A DNA stretch of 17,291 nt from HGM20899 sp964615195 (GTDB taxonomy: Bacteria; Pseudomonadota; Gammaproteobacteria; Enterobacterales; Succinivibrionaceae). Below the pieces are notes generated by a model, which saw only the letters and a list, made by a program, of their open reading frames with translations, was not told where the DNA came from and did not search any database. Positions 7,961 through 14,890 of this stretch are shown piece by piece. Positions within the stretch are counted from its first letter, which is position 1, and every line of letters begins with the position of its first letter. The stretch is from contig CAZTNG010000047.1 in assembly GCA_964615195.1 (NCBI GenBank), positions 1-17,291 of the forward strand. The letters are read 5' to 3'. The position numbers were made by a program, and so were the translations under genes.

Positions 7961-8749
7961 TTAATAATTGCCTGATTTATATTGTTTTGCTTCTTCAGAG
8001 TTTGCATATTCTTGAAGCAATTTTCTTCCATAAATTTCTGCTGATGAATATTGCCCTAAAGCTGTAGAAATTCTAATTTTTAACATTAATGCCTGTGCAG
8101 AACTATTTTTTTCAAACATATCAAAAGTACGCATTAACTTATCAGCCCTTGCAACATCACCATTCCCAAAACTATAGTACGCATAATTGTACAATAATGA
8201 AGGACTATTTCCACCATAATTCATTGCTTGCTCAAAATATTCACCAGCTTTTGCATTATCTCCTGATTCAAAAGCACATGTTGCAGCTCTTTCGTATGTA
8301 AAACTTATTCTAGGGTAATTAGGAATAGCCACTGCCTTCATAAAATGTTCATTTGCTTCTTTAAATCTTTTTTCATTACACAAAAAAATACCATAATTTG
8401 TATTAACAGAACCTGAATCATATTCATCTAAAGCAATCTTATAAACTTTCTCTGCTTTTAATGAATCTCCCACTGTACTGTAATAATAACCCCATGCTAG
8501 ATATAAATTTTCTGTTCCAGGATTGTATTGCTCTGCTTTTTCCAAATTAATTTTAGCATCAGTCATTTGCTTCATTTCTATATATCTAATAGCCAAATTA
8601 ATTCTATCATTAGCAGCTTTTACATAATCTATATCACTTTTTTCTTTTAGTATTTCATTACCTTGACCATCAGTACCAACAACAAATTCTGTTCTAGTCA
8701 CACAACCAATCAGAAATATAGAGGCTATAATAACGAGTAATTTATTCAT
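7961..8749 (-). CDS. pilW: Type IV pilus biogenesis lipoprotein PilW/PilF
   Basis: PilW (PilF in Pseudomonas) is an outer-membrane TPR lipoprotein that helps the secretin PilQ form multimers and stabilises type IV pili. A short signal peptide ends in the lipobox LIGC with the lipidated cysteine at residue 16. From about residue 45 onward the protein is made of TPR helices: RINLAIRYIEMKQMTDAKIN, LYLAWGYYYSTVGD and AATCAFESGDNAKAGEYFEQA. The length of 262 residues fits the family. The ATG at 8749 has AAGGA eight bases upstream. The rlmN-pilW-rodZ order is the usual one in pilus-bearing gammaproteobacteria, while E. coli lacks this gene here. Its presence suggests that type IV pili or a related system exist elsewhere in the genome, which the window cannot show. 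Confidence 0.9.
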   Translation of the reverse strand: MNKLLVIIASIFLIGCVTRTEFVVGTDGQGNEILKEKSDIDYVKAANDRINLAIRYIEMKQMTDAKINLEKAEQYNPGTENLYLAWGYYYSTVGDSLKAEKVYKIALDEYDSGSVNTNYGIFLCNEKRFKEANEHFMKAVAIPNYPRISFTYERAATCAFESGDNAKAGEYFEQAMNYGGNSPSLLYNYAYYSFGNGDVARADKLMRTFDMFEKNSSAQALMLKIRISTALGQYSSAEIYGRKLLQEYANSEEAKQYKSGNY

Positions 8750-8772
8750 AACATCAATCCTTAAATGTATAG

Positions 8773-9879
8773 CTATTCAATATTGTCACTATTAAAAGAT
8801 GCAATTTTCTTCATTTTGTTTTTCACTTCACCTGCTAATTGTCCACAAGCCGCTTTTATGTCATCACCTCTTGTTTTACGCGTAACCACAGTATATCCAT
8901 AATCTGTGAGAATTTGATAAAATTTATCTACAGTTGCTTTACTAGGCTTTTCAAAACAACTATGACCATGAGGATTAAAAGGAATCAAATTAATTTTGCA
9001 TGGTGTATGCGATAATGTTTTAGCTAATTCCCTTGCATTTTCAGGTGAATCATTAACTCCTGATAAAAGAACATATTCTATTGTTACACGCCCACTATTA
9101 GCATTTGATTTTGCAACATAGCGTTTAACAGCATTCAATATATCTCTAATATTATATCGATCATTTAATGGAACAAGCTTACTCCTTAATTCATCATTAG
9201 GAGCGTGTAATGAAATAGCTAAAGCTACATCAATCATATCACCAAGTTTATCTAAACTAGGAACAACTCCTGCTGTAGAAATGGTAACTCTTCTCTTCGA
9301 CAATCCAAAACCTAAATCATCTAACATTAATTTCATTGCGGGAACAACATTATTTAAATTTAATAAAGGTTCTCCCATTCCCATTAAAACAACATTATCT
9401 ATAGCCCTTAACTTAGGAATTGGCGTAAACCCAATTTTCTCTGTAGCACGCCAAACTTGACCAATAATTTCACTAGTTTTTAAATTTCTGTTGAATCCTT
9501 GCGCACCAGTTGCACAAAAAGCGCAATTTATTGCACATCCAACTTGGGTAGATACACATAGAGTTGCTCTATCTCCATCAGGAATATAAACAGTTTCAAC
9601 TAATTGTCCATCTCCTGCGTCTAAAGCCCATTTAATTGTACCATCACTTCCACATGATTCTACCATAACTGTAGGAGCCTTTATTTCTGCCAACTCGCTT
9701 AGCTTTATTTGAAGGTCTTTTTTAATATTAGTCATCTGAAAAAAGTCAGTGATACCATATTGATAAATCCACTTCATAATTTGGTCTACTCTAAATTTTT
9801 TCTCACCTAATCCAATTATAAAGTCAGTGATTCCTTCACGATCTAAATCTAATAAATTTATCTTATTTTCTTGAGCCAT
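8773..9879 (-). CDS. rlmN: Dual-specificity rRNA/tRNA methyltransferase RlmN
   Basis: RlmN is a radical-SAM enzyme that methylates C2 of adenosine 2503 in 23S rRNA and A37 of some tRNAs, improving translational accuracy. The 4Fe-4S cysteines are C115, C119 and C122 (GCAINCAFC). C108 is also present, and so is the catalytic C345 in IKAACGQLAGEV, the counterpart of the E. coli residue that forms the methylene intermediate. The MGMGEPLLN and ISLHAPND motifs are intact. The length of 368 residues is close to E. coli's 384. The ATG at 9879 is the first gene start after a near-consensus promoter, with a leader of about 40 bases. I see no clear Shine-Dalgarno in GAATATATAAAA before the ATG, so initiation may rely on an unstructured AU-rich leader. 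Confidence 0.97.
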   Translation of the reverse strand: MAQENKINLLDLDREGITDFIIGLGEKKFRVDQIMKWIYQYGITDFFQMTNIKKDLQIKLSELAEIKAPTVMVESCGSDGTIKWALDAGDGQLVETVYIPDGDRATLCVSTQVGCAINCAFCATGAQGFNRNLKTSEIIGQVWRATEKIGFTPIPKLRAIDNVVLMGMGEPLLNLNNVVPAMKLMLDDLGFGLSKRRVTISTAGVVPSLDKLGDMIDVALAISLHAPNDELRSKLVPLNDRYNIRDILNAVKRYVAKSNANSGRVTIEYVLLSGVNDSPENARELAKTLSHTPCKINLIPFNPHGHSCFEKPSKATVDKFYQILTDYGYTVVTRKTRGDDIKAACGQLAGEVKNKMKKIASFNSDNIE

Positions 9880-9923
9880 TTTTATATATTCAACTAAACA
9901 CGAGTTATCTTAAGCAAGACGTG

Positions 9924-9952
9924 ATTATAACAAAAATAGGTAAAGCTGTCAC
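9924..9952 (-). promoter_or_regulatory. Sigma-70 promoter of the rlmN-der operon
   Basis: On the minus strand, GTGACA (9952-9947, five of six to TTGACA) and a perfect TATAAT (9929-9924) are separated by exactly 17 bases. The predicted start is near 9917, about 38 bases before the rlmN ATG. No other comparable promoter was noticed before der, so it probably drives the eight-gene operon. Confidence 0.8.
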
Positions 9953-10051
9953 AAATATCAATAATTTTACTTATTATTAATATCAATAACTAATTATATA
10001 TATTTTATAAAAGAATATTAATAATTTTTGCAACTAAAAATGAAAAATCCC

Positions 10052-10789
10052 CTATTTTATATAGCTATTCAAAAATGAAAGATCTTTATACAATAATAAG
10101 TTATCAACAAACTTAGGGATTGAATCCGAAGCTTTATCATATATTGCAATATCAAAATTATTTGCAACAGCAGATGAATTTATATTAAATTCAATGTTAA
10201 AAGAATTTCTTGCATGGGTATATTCTGCGAAACCTGCAGCTGGGTATACAACACCTGATGTTCCAATTGATAAAAACAATGATGTTTGATCAAGTATTCT
10301 ATAAATTGAATCCATATTATACGGAACTTCTCCAAACCAAACTATGTTTGGACGCATCTTTTTAGATTTACAATATGGACATTGTGTATCAACAGATGAA
10401 TCTTGATTCCAACGAACAGATTTACCACAAGCTTCACACAATAAACTCTTTAACTCTCCATGCATATGAATTACATCTTGACTACTTGCTCTTTCGTGTA
10501 AATCATCAATATTTTGTGTAATGATAGTTACTTTACCGTTATTCCAATTTGACTGTAACTTTGTCAAAGCATAATGTGCATCATTTGGTAAAACGTTAGC
10601 TAATTTACTTCTCATCTTGTTGTAAAAGGAATGAACTAAAGTTTTATTTTTTAAAAAACCTTCATAAGTAGCTACATCATTCACACGATGTTGTTCCCAT
10701 AATCCAGTTTCTGATCTAAAAACAGGAATACCAGATTCTGCAGAAATACCAGCACCAGTAAGAATAGTAATATTTCTAATATCTGTCAT
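10052..10789 (-). CDS. cobB: NAD-dependent protein deacylase, CobB-type sirtuin
   Basis: Sirtuins remove acyl groups from protein lysines using NAD, giving nicotinamide and O-acyl-ADP-ribose. The 245-residue protein has the NAD-binding GAGISAESGIPVFR (12-25), TQNIDDLHER (91-100), the catalytic histidine H110 in HMHGEL, and a complete four-cysteine zinc site (C118, C121, C137, C140). GLWEQHRVNDVATYEGF closely matches class III CobB. The class III acyl-selecting motif, Tyr-x-x-Arg in E. coli CobB (FYNARR), reads FYNKMR here (Y56, M59, R60), so the arginine is displaced by one. Acyl specificity is therefore uncertain. The ATG lies one base after the ndk stop region, so the two are co-expressed. 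I see no good terminator after it. The family is certain; the symbol is by similarity. Confidence 0.92.
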   Translation of the reverse strand: MTDIRNITILTGAGISAESGIPVFRSETGLWEQHRVNDVATYEGFLKNKTLVHSFYNKMRSKLANVLPNDAHYALTKLQSNWNNGKVTIITQNIDDLHERASSQDVIHMHGELKSLLCEACGKSVRWNQDSSVDTQCPYCKSKKMRPNIVWFGEVPYNMDSIYRILDQTSLFLSIGTSGVVYPAAGFAEYTHARNSFNIEFNINSSAVANNFDIAIYDKASDSIPKFVDNLLLYKDLSFLNSYIK

Positions 10790-10790
10790 A

Positions 10791-11222
10791 TTACCTTGTC
10801 CTTAAACAAATTTCCTCTTCAGAAAAAAAATAAGCTATTTCCCTAGCGGCAGCTTCAACACAATCAGAACCATGTACGGCATTTTGATCTATTGATACTG
10901 CATAATCTGCACGTATCGAGCCTGCTCGAGCCTGCTTTGGATCTGTTTCTCCAATAACCTCCCTATGTCGTCTTACAGCATCTTCTCCCTCTAAAACTTG
11001 AACCATTATTGGGCCAGACATCATAAAATCCATCAAAGCCTCAAAAAAAGCCTTATTTCTTAAATGTGCATAAAATCCAGCGGCTTCAACATGGTTTAAA
11101 TGGACCATTTTTGCTGCAATTATACGCAAACCAGCATTTTCAAACCTATGATATATATCACCTATTAAATCTCTAGCAACAACATCAGGTTTAATTATCG
11201 AAAAAGTTCGTTCTATTGCCAT
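10791..11222 (-). CDS. ndk: Nucleoside diphosphate kinase Ndk
   Basis: Ndk balances nucleoside triphosphate pools by moving the gamma-phosphate of ATP to nucleoside diphosphates through a phosphohistidine. The 143-residue length equals E. coli Ndk, and the sequence aligns along its whole length (MAIERTFSIIKP at the start, REIAYFFSEEEICLRTR at the end). The active-site histidine is H117 in NAVHGSD. The ATG at 11222 has GGAG ten bases upstream. In E. coli ndk lies directly before rlmN; here a sirtuin gene is inserted between them, one base from the ndk stop. The 50-odd bases between the pepB terminator and this ATG must hold its promoter, but I find only a GATAAT hexamer without a matching -35. 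Confidence 0.98.
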   Translation of the reverse strand: MAIERTFSIIKPDVVARDLIGDIYHRFENAGLRIIAAKMVHLNHVEAAGFYAHLRNKAFFEALMDFMMSGPIMVQVLEGEDAVRRHREVIGETDPKQARAGSIRADYAVSIDQNAVHGSDCVEAAAREIAYFFSEEEICLRTR

Positions 11223-11270
11223 CTACAATCATCTCCATGAAATTCATTATCCACGTAAGCATAGCTTAAA

Positions 11271-11302
11271 ACGTAAAAAGGACCTACTCAGTAAGTCCTT
11301 TT
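11271..11302 (-). terminator. Rho-independent terminator after pepB
   Basis: AAAAGGAC (11276-11283) and GTCCTTTT (11295-11302) form an 8-bp perfect stem, extended inward by TACT/AGTA after one mismatch. On the minus strand the stem runs into TTTTTACGTTTT. It lies 16 bases after the pepB stop and separates iscS-pepB from ndk. The A-run on the other side gives the plus strand a TTTT as well, but no plus-strand gene is present. Confidence 0.85.
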
Positions 11303-11318
11303 CCAAAATGTGATCTTT

Positions 11319-12647
11319 CTAGTTTCTTGACAAAAGTTTTTCTAGATATTGCTCAAGGGATCTCACTCCATGCCCCTTTGCACCTACAGAATATCTAGAG
11401 TTTGCTGTTTTTTGAAATGATGCCGATAAATCTATATGAATCCATTTTTCAGTGTTAGTTACAAATTTACTTAAAAATACTGCTGCACTAGTTGCACCAG
11501 GAGCATCACCACCAACTGAATTTGTTATATCTGCATATTGTGATGATACGATATCTTTATGAAAATTGGCTAGCGGTAATTCCCACGCATACTCATTAGT
11601 TTCTTCAGCAGAATCAATAAATAATTTTGTTAAATTCCTGTTATAACCGAGAACTGCATTATAATCGCGACCTAATGCAATTTTAGCTGCACCTGTTAAC
11701 GTTGCAGCATCTACAATGTATTCTGCCTCTTTTGAAGCTAAAATCAAACCATCAGCTAATACTAAACGACCTTCTGCATCTGTATTTGCTATTTCAACAG
11801 ATGTATTATTAGGATAATTAATAATATCTCCAATTTTCATAGCACTGTCCGAAATCACATTCTCTGCACAACACAAATAAGCTTTAATTCTCTTAGGATA
11901 ATTCTTATTCGCTGCCAATGTCAAAGCCGCCGCAACAGTAGCAGAGCCACCCATATCTGAATACATTGTCTTCATATACTCAGAGGTCTTTAAACTATAA
12001 CCTCCAGTATCAAATGTGATCCCTTTTCCAACCAAAGCAATAAAAACAGGAGCTTGAGGATCCCCTGTAGGATTATAATCTAACTCGTATAATACAGGAC
12101 CTTCTGAACTACTATTTCCAACAGTTACCAATCCTACACACTGTTTATCAATTAACTCATCATTCGAAAAAGATTTTAAAGTAATATTTTTACTTGAATC
12201 TAAAGTTAATAGTTCTCCAAGTTCTAACTCATAACTTTTTGGTGTAAGTTCACAAGATGGCATATTTATAACTCTACGAGTCCAATCAATAATATCAATA
12301 ATATTATTTAATTCTTTATCTTCATTAAAATTATAAGTATCTTGAGGGAATGAAACCGAACACATAGATTTAATACTATACACACCTTGCATAAAAGCGA
12401 AAATTGATTCTCTATCCCAATCAAAATAATTTGAATTCTGCAATTGAAGATTATTTATTGATAGTTCATCTATCTTTCTTGCTCCTGTCTGTATCTGTAG
12501 TAAAAATTCTTTTTTACTTAATCTCTTATCAGCATGTATATAAATAATCTGATCATCAAATGTCACAATCGAATGTTTTGGCCACAAACCAGTTACATCT
12601 TCTATTGCACTCACACAAACAGGTATACATTTATTATCATCTTTCAT
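11319..12647 (-). CDS. pepB: Peptidase B, M17 leucyl aminopeptidase family
   Basis: PepB is a cytosolic, metal-dependent broad-specificity aminopeptidase that trims peptides. The catalytic half holds the M17 metal and active-site motifs: VGKGITFDTGG (206-216), SDMGGSATV and NTDAEGRLVLADGL (from 288). The N-terminal half (ARKIDELSINNLQL, DYNPTGDPQAPVF) matches E. coli PepB better than PepA. The start is ambiguous. ATG at 12647, two bases after the iscS stop, has GGAA at good distance and is my choice (442 residues). ATG at 12659 overlaps iscS by ten bases and has GGAA only four bases upstream. Either way translation is coupled to iscS. In E. coli pepB closes the isc region, so its contact with iscS points to loss of the genes between. 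A terminator follows. Confidence 0.93.
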   Translation of the reverse strand: MKDDNKCIPVCVSAIEDVTGLWPKHSIVTFDDQIIYIHADKRLSKKEFLLQIQTGARKIDELSINNLQLQNSNYFDWDRESIFAFMQGVYSIKSMCSVSFPQDTYNFNEDKELNNIIDIIDWTRRVINMPSCELTPKSYELELGELLTLDSSKNITLKSFSNDELIDKQCVGLVTVGNSSSEGPVLYELDYNPTGDPQAPVFIALVGKGITFDTGGYSLKTSEYMKTMYSDMGGSATVAAALTLAANKNYPKRIKAYLCCAENVISDSAMKIGDIINYPNNTSVEIANTDAEGRLVLADGLILASKEAEYIVDAATLTGAAKIALGRDYNAVLGYNRNLTKLFIDSAEETNEYAWELPLANFHKDIVSSQYADITNSVGGDAPGATSAAVFLSKFVTNTEKWIHIDLSASFQKTANSRYSVGAKGHGVRSLEQYLEKLLSRN

Positions 12648-12649
12648 TT

Positions 12650-13816
12650 TTAATTCCATAAGTTTCCATTTTGCTTTTGTTCTAAATATACTTTTCTTAT
12701 CTGCGAACAAGCAAAATCAATCTCTTCTATAGTTGTAAATCTTCCAAAAGAAAATCTTATTGAACTATGTGCATCTTCATCACTTAGTCCTAAGACTTTT
12801 AGAACATAAGAAGGATTCAATGAAGCACTAGTACACGCTGATCCTGTGGACACGGCAACATCTCTAATTGCTAATATAAAGTTTTCACCATTCACACCGC
12901 TGAATGTAACATTCAAATTACTAGGCAAGCGCTCAATTAAAGAACCATTAACACTAACGCCATCAATGTCCTTTAACCCATCCCATAATCTATTTCTTAA
13001 TTCTAATAACCTAGCACATTCAATAGACATTTCTTTTTTTGCAATTGCATAAGCTTCCCCCATACCTACTATTTGATGAGTAGCTAACGTTCCTGATCTT
13101 AACCCTTTTTCATGACCACCTCCATGTATCATAGCTAGAGGTTTAAGAACTCCAGGACGAAGATAAAAAGCTCCTATTCCTTTAGGACCATATATCTTGT
13201 GAGCACTTAAAGACAAATAATCCACAGGCATTTTTTTTACATCAATGTCTACTTTTCCAGCACTTTGTGCACAATCTGTATGAAATAAAGCTCCATGACT
13301 ATGTGCCACTTTTGCTAATTCTTTGATATCTTGAATAACACCAATTTCGTTATTTGCATGCATTAATGATACTAATAGCGTATTATCATCAATTTCCGCC
13401 TCTAACATTTTTGGAGTGATAATTCCATCTTCATTTGGAATTAAATAAGTTATTTTAAAACCCAATGTTTCAATAAATTTACATGAATCCAAAACAGCTT
13501 TATGTTCAATAGATGAAGTAATAATTCTTTTTTTATTTCCATTTTTAGCAGCTTGGGCAACGCCTATAATTGCTAAATTGTCACTTTCAGTTGCTCCTGA
13601 AGTGAATATAATATCTCTAGAATCTGCTGAAATTAATTCAGCAATTTGGTTCCTTGCAATATCAACAGCTTCTGCTGATTGCCAACCATATTTATGGGAT
13701 TTTGATGCGGGGTTTGCAAAATTTCCATCTAAAGTTAAACACTCAAACATTTTTTTTGCTACTCTAGGATCAACAGGAGTTGTTGCAGCATAATCTAAAT
13801 AAACAGGAATTTTCAT
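12650..13816 (-). CDS. iscS: Cysteine desulfurase IscS, short C-terminus
   Basis: IscS is the pyridoxal-phosphate enzyme that draws sulfur from cysteine for Fe-S clusters and thiolated tRNAs. The 388-residue sequence aligns with E. coli IscS from its first residues (MKIPVYLDYAATTPVDPRVA). H105, the PLP lysine K207 (SAHKIYGPKG) and the catalytic cysteine C328 (STGSACTSASL) are all present. It ends at GNLWN, about 16 residues before the E. coli end; the missing tail is the segment that contacts IscU in E. coli. The next gene is pepB, and no iscR, iscU, iscA, hscBA or fdx is found in the window. No Shine-Dalgarno is evident before the ATG; an extended -10 element lies about 40 bases upstream. 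Confidence 0.95.
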   Translation of the reverse strand: MKIPVYLDYAATTPVDPRVAKKMFECLTLDGNFANPASKSHKYGWQSAEAVDIARNQIAELISADSRDIIFTSGATESDNLAIIGVAQAAKNGNKKRIITSSIEHKAVLDSCKFIETLGFKITYLIPNEDGIITPKMLEAEIDDNTLLVSLMHANNEIGVIQDIKELAKVAHSHGALFHTDCAQSAGKVDIDVKKMPVDYLSLSAHKIYGPKGIGAFYLRPGVLKPLAMIHGGGHEKGLRSGTLATHQIVGMGEAYAIAKKEMSIECARLLELRNRLWDGLKDIDGVSVNGSLIERLPSNLNVTFSGVNGENFILAIRDVAVSTGSACTSASLNPSYVLKVLGLSDEDAHSSIRFSFGRFTTIEEIDFACSQIRKVYLEQKQNGNLWN

Positions 13817-13850
13817 TTTAATACTATTATAAATAAGAAGAATATGTATC

Positions 13851-13859
13851 AGTATATCA
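13851..13859 (-). promoter_or_regulatory. Candidate extended -10 promoter for iscS
   Basis: The minus strand reads TGATATACT (13859-13851): a TG one base before TATACT, which differs from TATAAT at one position. No good -35 lies 17 bases upstream, as is allowed for extended -10 promoters. Start is predicted near 13844, giving a leader of about 28 bases before iscS. I see no IscR-type palindrome around it. Confidence 0.45.
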
Positions 13860-13989
13860 CTTTTGTTGACTTTCTTTTATTAAGAATAAATTATAGAAAC
13901 AGCAAAATTATGTAATAAAAACTCATCTATGCATAAATTTATAAATAAACAACGCACAAAATAAATACAATTTAGAATATATTATATAT

Positions 13990-14466
13990 CTAATTTTGAA
14001 TTGAAATATGGACTGAATCATCAATCATTTTCACATCAATTTTTTCATCAGATTTAATTACACCTTTTACAATTAAACCTAATCTTAAAAGTTCATGTAA
14101 ATTTAACCCTTCAGCAACAACATCTCTGCCATTGTTATCTTTTAAAGAGGCTAATCTAAATTCACAATTATTGCATCCAATATCTAAAACTTTATTTTTT
14201 GCAATAACTCCAATATCTGATAACACTTTTAAAAATCTATATACAGTGCTCATTCCTAAATCTGGATTATTACTTAATGCTTCATAATAAAGTTCTTTAG
14301 TACATGTAAAGCTACCAGTAAACAGTAAATCCACAAGTTCTAACCGTTGTTTTGACATTCTTATTTTCGCGCGTTTTAGTTTTTCTAAACACTTACTCTT
14401 AGCATCATTTATAGAGATGCAACTATTAGCAAGAGAAGGATCCAACAAATTATTATGTGATATCAT
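13990..14466 (-). CDS. Divergent Fur-family regulator
   Basis: This 158-residue protein has the winged-helix DNA-binding domain of the Fur family. SKQRLELVDLLF (about 38-49) matches the conserved first helices. The recognition helix reads LGMSTVYRFLKVLSDIGVI (70-88), with the TVYR signature seen in Fur, Zur and PerR. The C-terminal half is shortened and unlike Fur: the HHHDH-type segment is missing and only three histidines (4, 124, 153) exist in the whole protein. The cysteines GCNNC (98-101) are the only obvious metal-ligand cluster there. About 30 extra residues precede the domain. The ATG overlaps the stop of a 23-codon ORF (ATGA), and an AGGAG lies 11 bases upstream within that ORF. I infer a regulator with altered or lost metal sensing; whether it senses Zn, Fe or something else cannot be read from sequence. 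Confidence 0.8.
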   Translation of the reverse strand: MISHNNLLDPSLANSCISINDAKSKCLEKLKRAKIRMSKQRLELVDLLFTGSFTCTKELYYEALSNNPDLGMSTVYRFLKVLSDIGVIAKNKVLDIGCNNCEFRLASLKDNNGRDVVAEGLNLHELLRLGLIVKGVIKSDEKIDVKMIDDSVHISIQN

Positions 14467-14534
14467 AAAAATTTACACTCCTGAATCGACAATAAAAATG
14501 CCATAGCCATTAGTACAGATAGAATACCAACCAT
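14463..14534 (-). CDS. Small hydrophobic 23-residue ORF coupled to the Fur-like gene
   Basis: An ATG at 14534 with AAGGA six bases upstream opens a 23-codon ORF that ends in TGA overlapping the Fur-like start (ATGA). The peptide begins MVGILSVLMAMAFLLSIQ and closes with ECKFL, so it is one uninterrupted hydrophobic stretch long enough to span a membrane, followed by a short polar end with one cysteine. I do not recognise a family. It could be a real membrane micropeptide, or a leader ORF whose translation opens the Fur-like ribosome-binding site, which it contains. The good Shine-Dalgarno and the exact stop-start overlap argue against chance; the short length keeps confidence moderate. Confidence 0.55.
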   Translation of the reverse strand: MVGILSVLMAMAFLLSIQECKFL

Positions 14535-14568
14535 TACATATCCTTAATATTAACTAACTCACATTTCA

Positions 14569-14597
14569 AGCATAGCAACAACGAAACAATCAAACAA
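14569..14597 (-). promoter_or_regulatory. Possible promoter for the small ORF and Fur-like gene
   Basis: The minus strand has TTGTTT (14597-14592), 17 bases, then TATGCT (14574-14569), with TG one base before the -10 hexamer. Each hexamer is only a partial match and the region is AT-rich, so chance is possible. It would start transcription near 14562, about 28 bases before the small ORF. Confidence 0.3.
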
Positions 14598-14614
14598 TAT
14601 CAAAATAATTTTAA

Positions 14615-14629
14615 AGTTAATCATTAACT
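14615..14629 (-). promoter_or_regulatory. Perfect 7-1-7 palindrome, Fur-box-like geometry
   Basis: The minus strand reads AGTTAATGATTAACT, a perfect inverted repeat of 7 bases with one central base. Fur-family operators have this 7-1-7 layout (consensus core TGATAATNATTATCA), though only part of the bases match. It lies between the HMA gene and the small ORF/Fur-like pair, so autoregulation by the Fur-like protein is an obvious possibility. The base composition makes a chance palindrome conceivable. Confidence 0.4.
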
Positions 14630-14657
14630 ACAATTATCTAGATCATAATCTTAAATT

Positions 14658-14882
14658 TTATTTTTCTAATTCAAATACAATTGGATAATAAAATTGTTTA
14701 GAACATTCATCTAATACACCAATAACTTTATCTAAATCTAACCAACTGTCAATTGTAACTGTTAAGGCAATAATATTAACCTTAACATTAACAAAGTCTG
14801 CATCTATTGATTTTATTAACTTTTCAAGTTTAAAAGCACAAGCTATACAATCAATACCTTTAACCTTAAATTTATAAACCAT
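14658..14882 (-). CDS. HMA-domain metal-binding protein
   Basis: A 74-residue protein made of a single heavy-metal-associated (ferredoxin-like) domain. The metal loop GIDCIACAFKLEKLI has its two cysteines at residues 12 and 15, where CopZ-type chaperones and the N-terminal domains of P-type ATPases bind Cu(I), Zn(II) or Cd(II). The rest follows the beta-alpha-beta pattern (VNVKVNIIALTVTIDS, then a second helix). A further cysteine, in DECSKQF, lies in the second helix. The ATG at 14882 is eight bases after the arsR stop, and its GGAG overlaps the end of arsR, so the two are co-translated under the metal-responsive promoter upstream. No P-type ATPase or other transporter is next to it, so its partner is unknown. 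It may buffer metal or pass it to a distant target. Confidence 0.85.
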   Translation of the reverse strand: MVYKFKVKGIDCIACAFKLEKLIKSIDADFVNVKVNIIALTVTIDSWLDLDKVIGVLDECSKQFYYPIVFELEK

Positions 14883-14890
14883 GTTATTTA

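Noticed and set aside
9899..9923. Broken hairpin CACG...CGTG with inner TCTT/AAGA at the start of the rlmN leader
   Set aside because: The predicted transcription start (about 9917) falls inside it, so most of the outer stem would not be in the RNA; no riboswitch-like structure is seen.
10020..10060. GGGGA followed by T-runs after the sirtuin stop, as a possible terminator
   Set aside because: The only pairing is AAAAT/ATTTT around the stop codon, too weak to call.
13891..13926. 11-codon hydrophobic ORF (MSFYYIILLFL) upstream of iscS
   Set aside because: It has no Shine-Dalgarno and is very short in AT-rich DNA, where such runs of Ile, Leu, Phe and Tyr are expected by chance.
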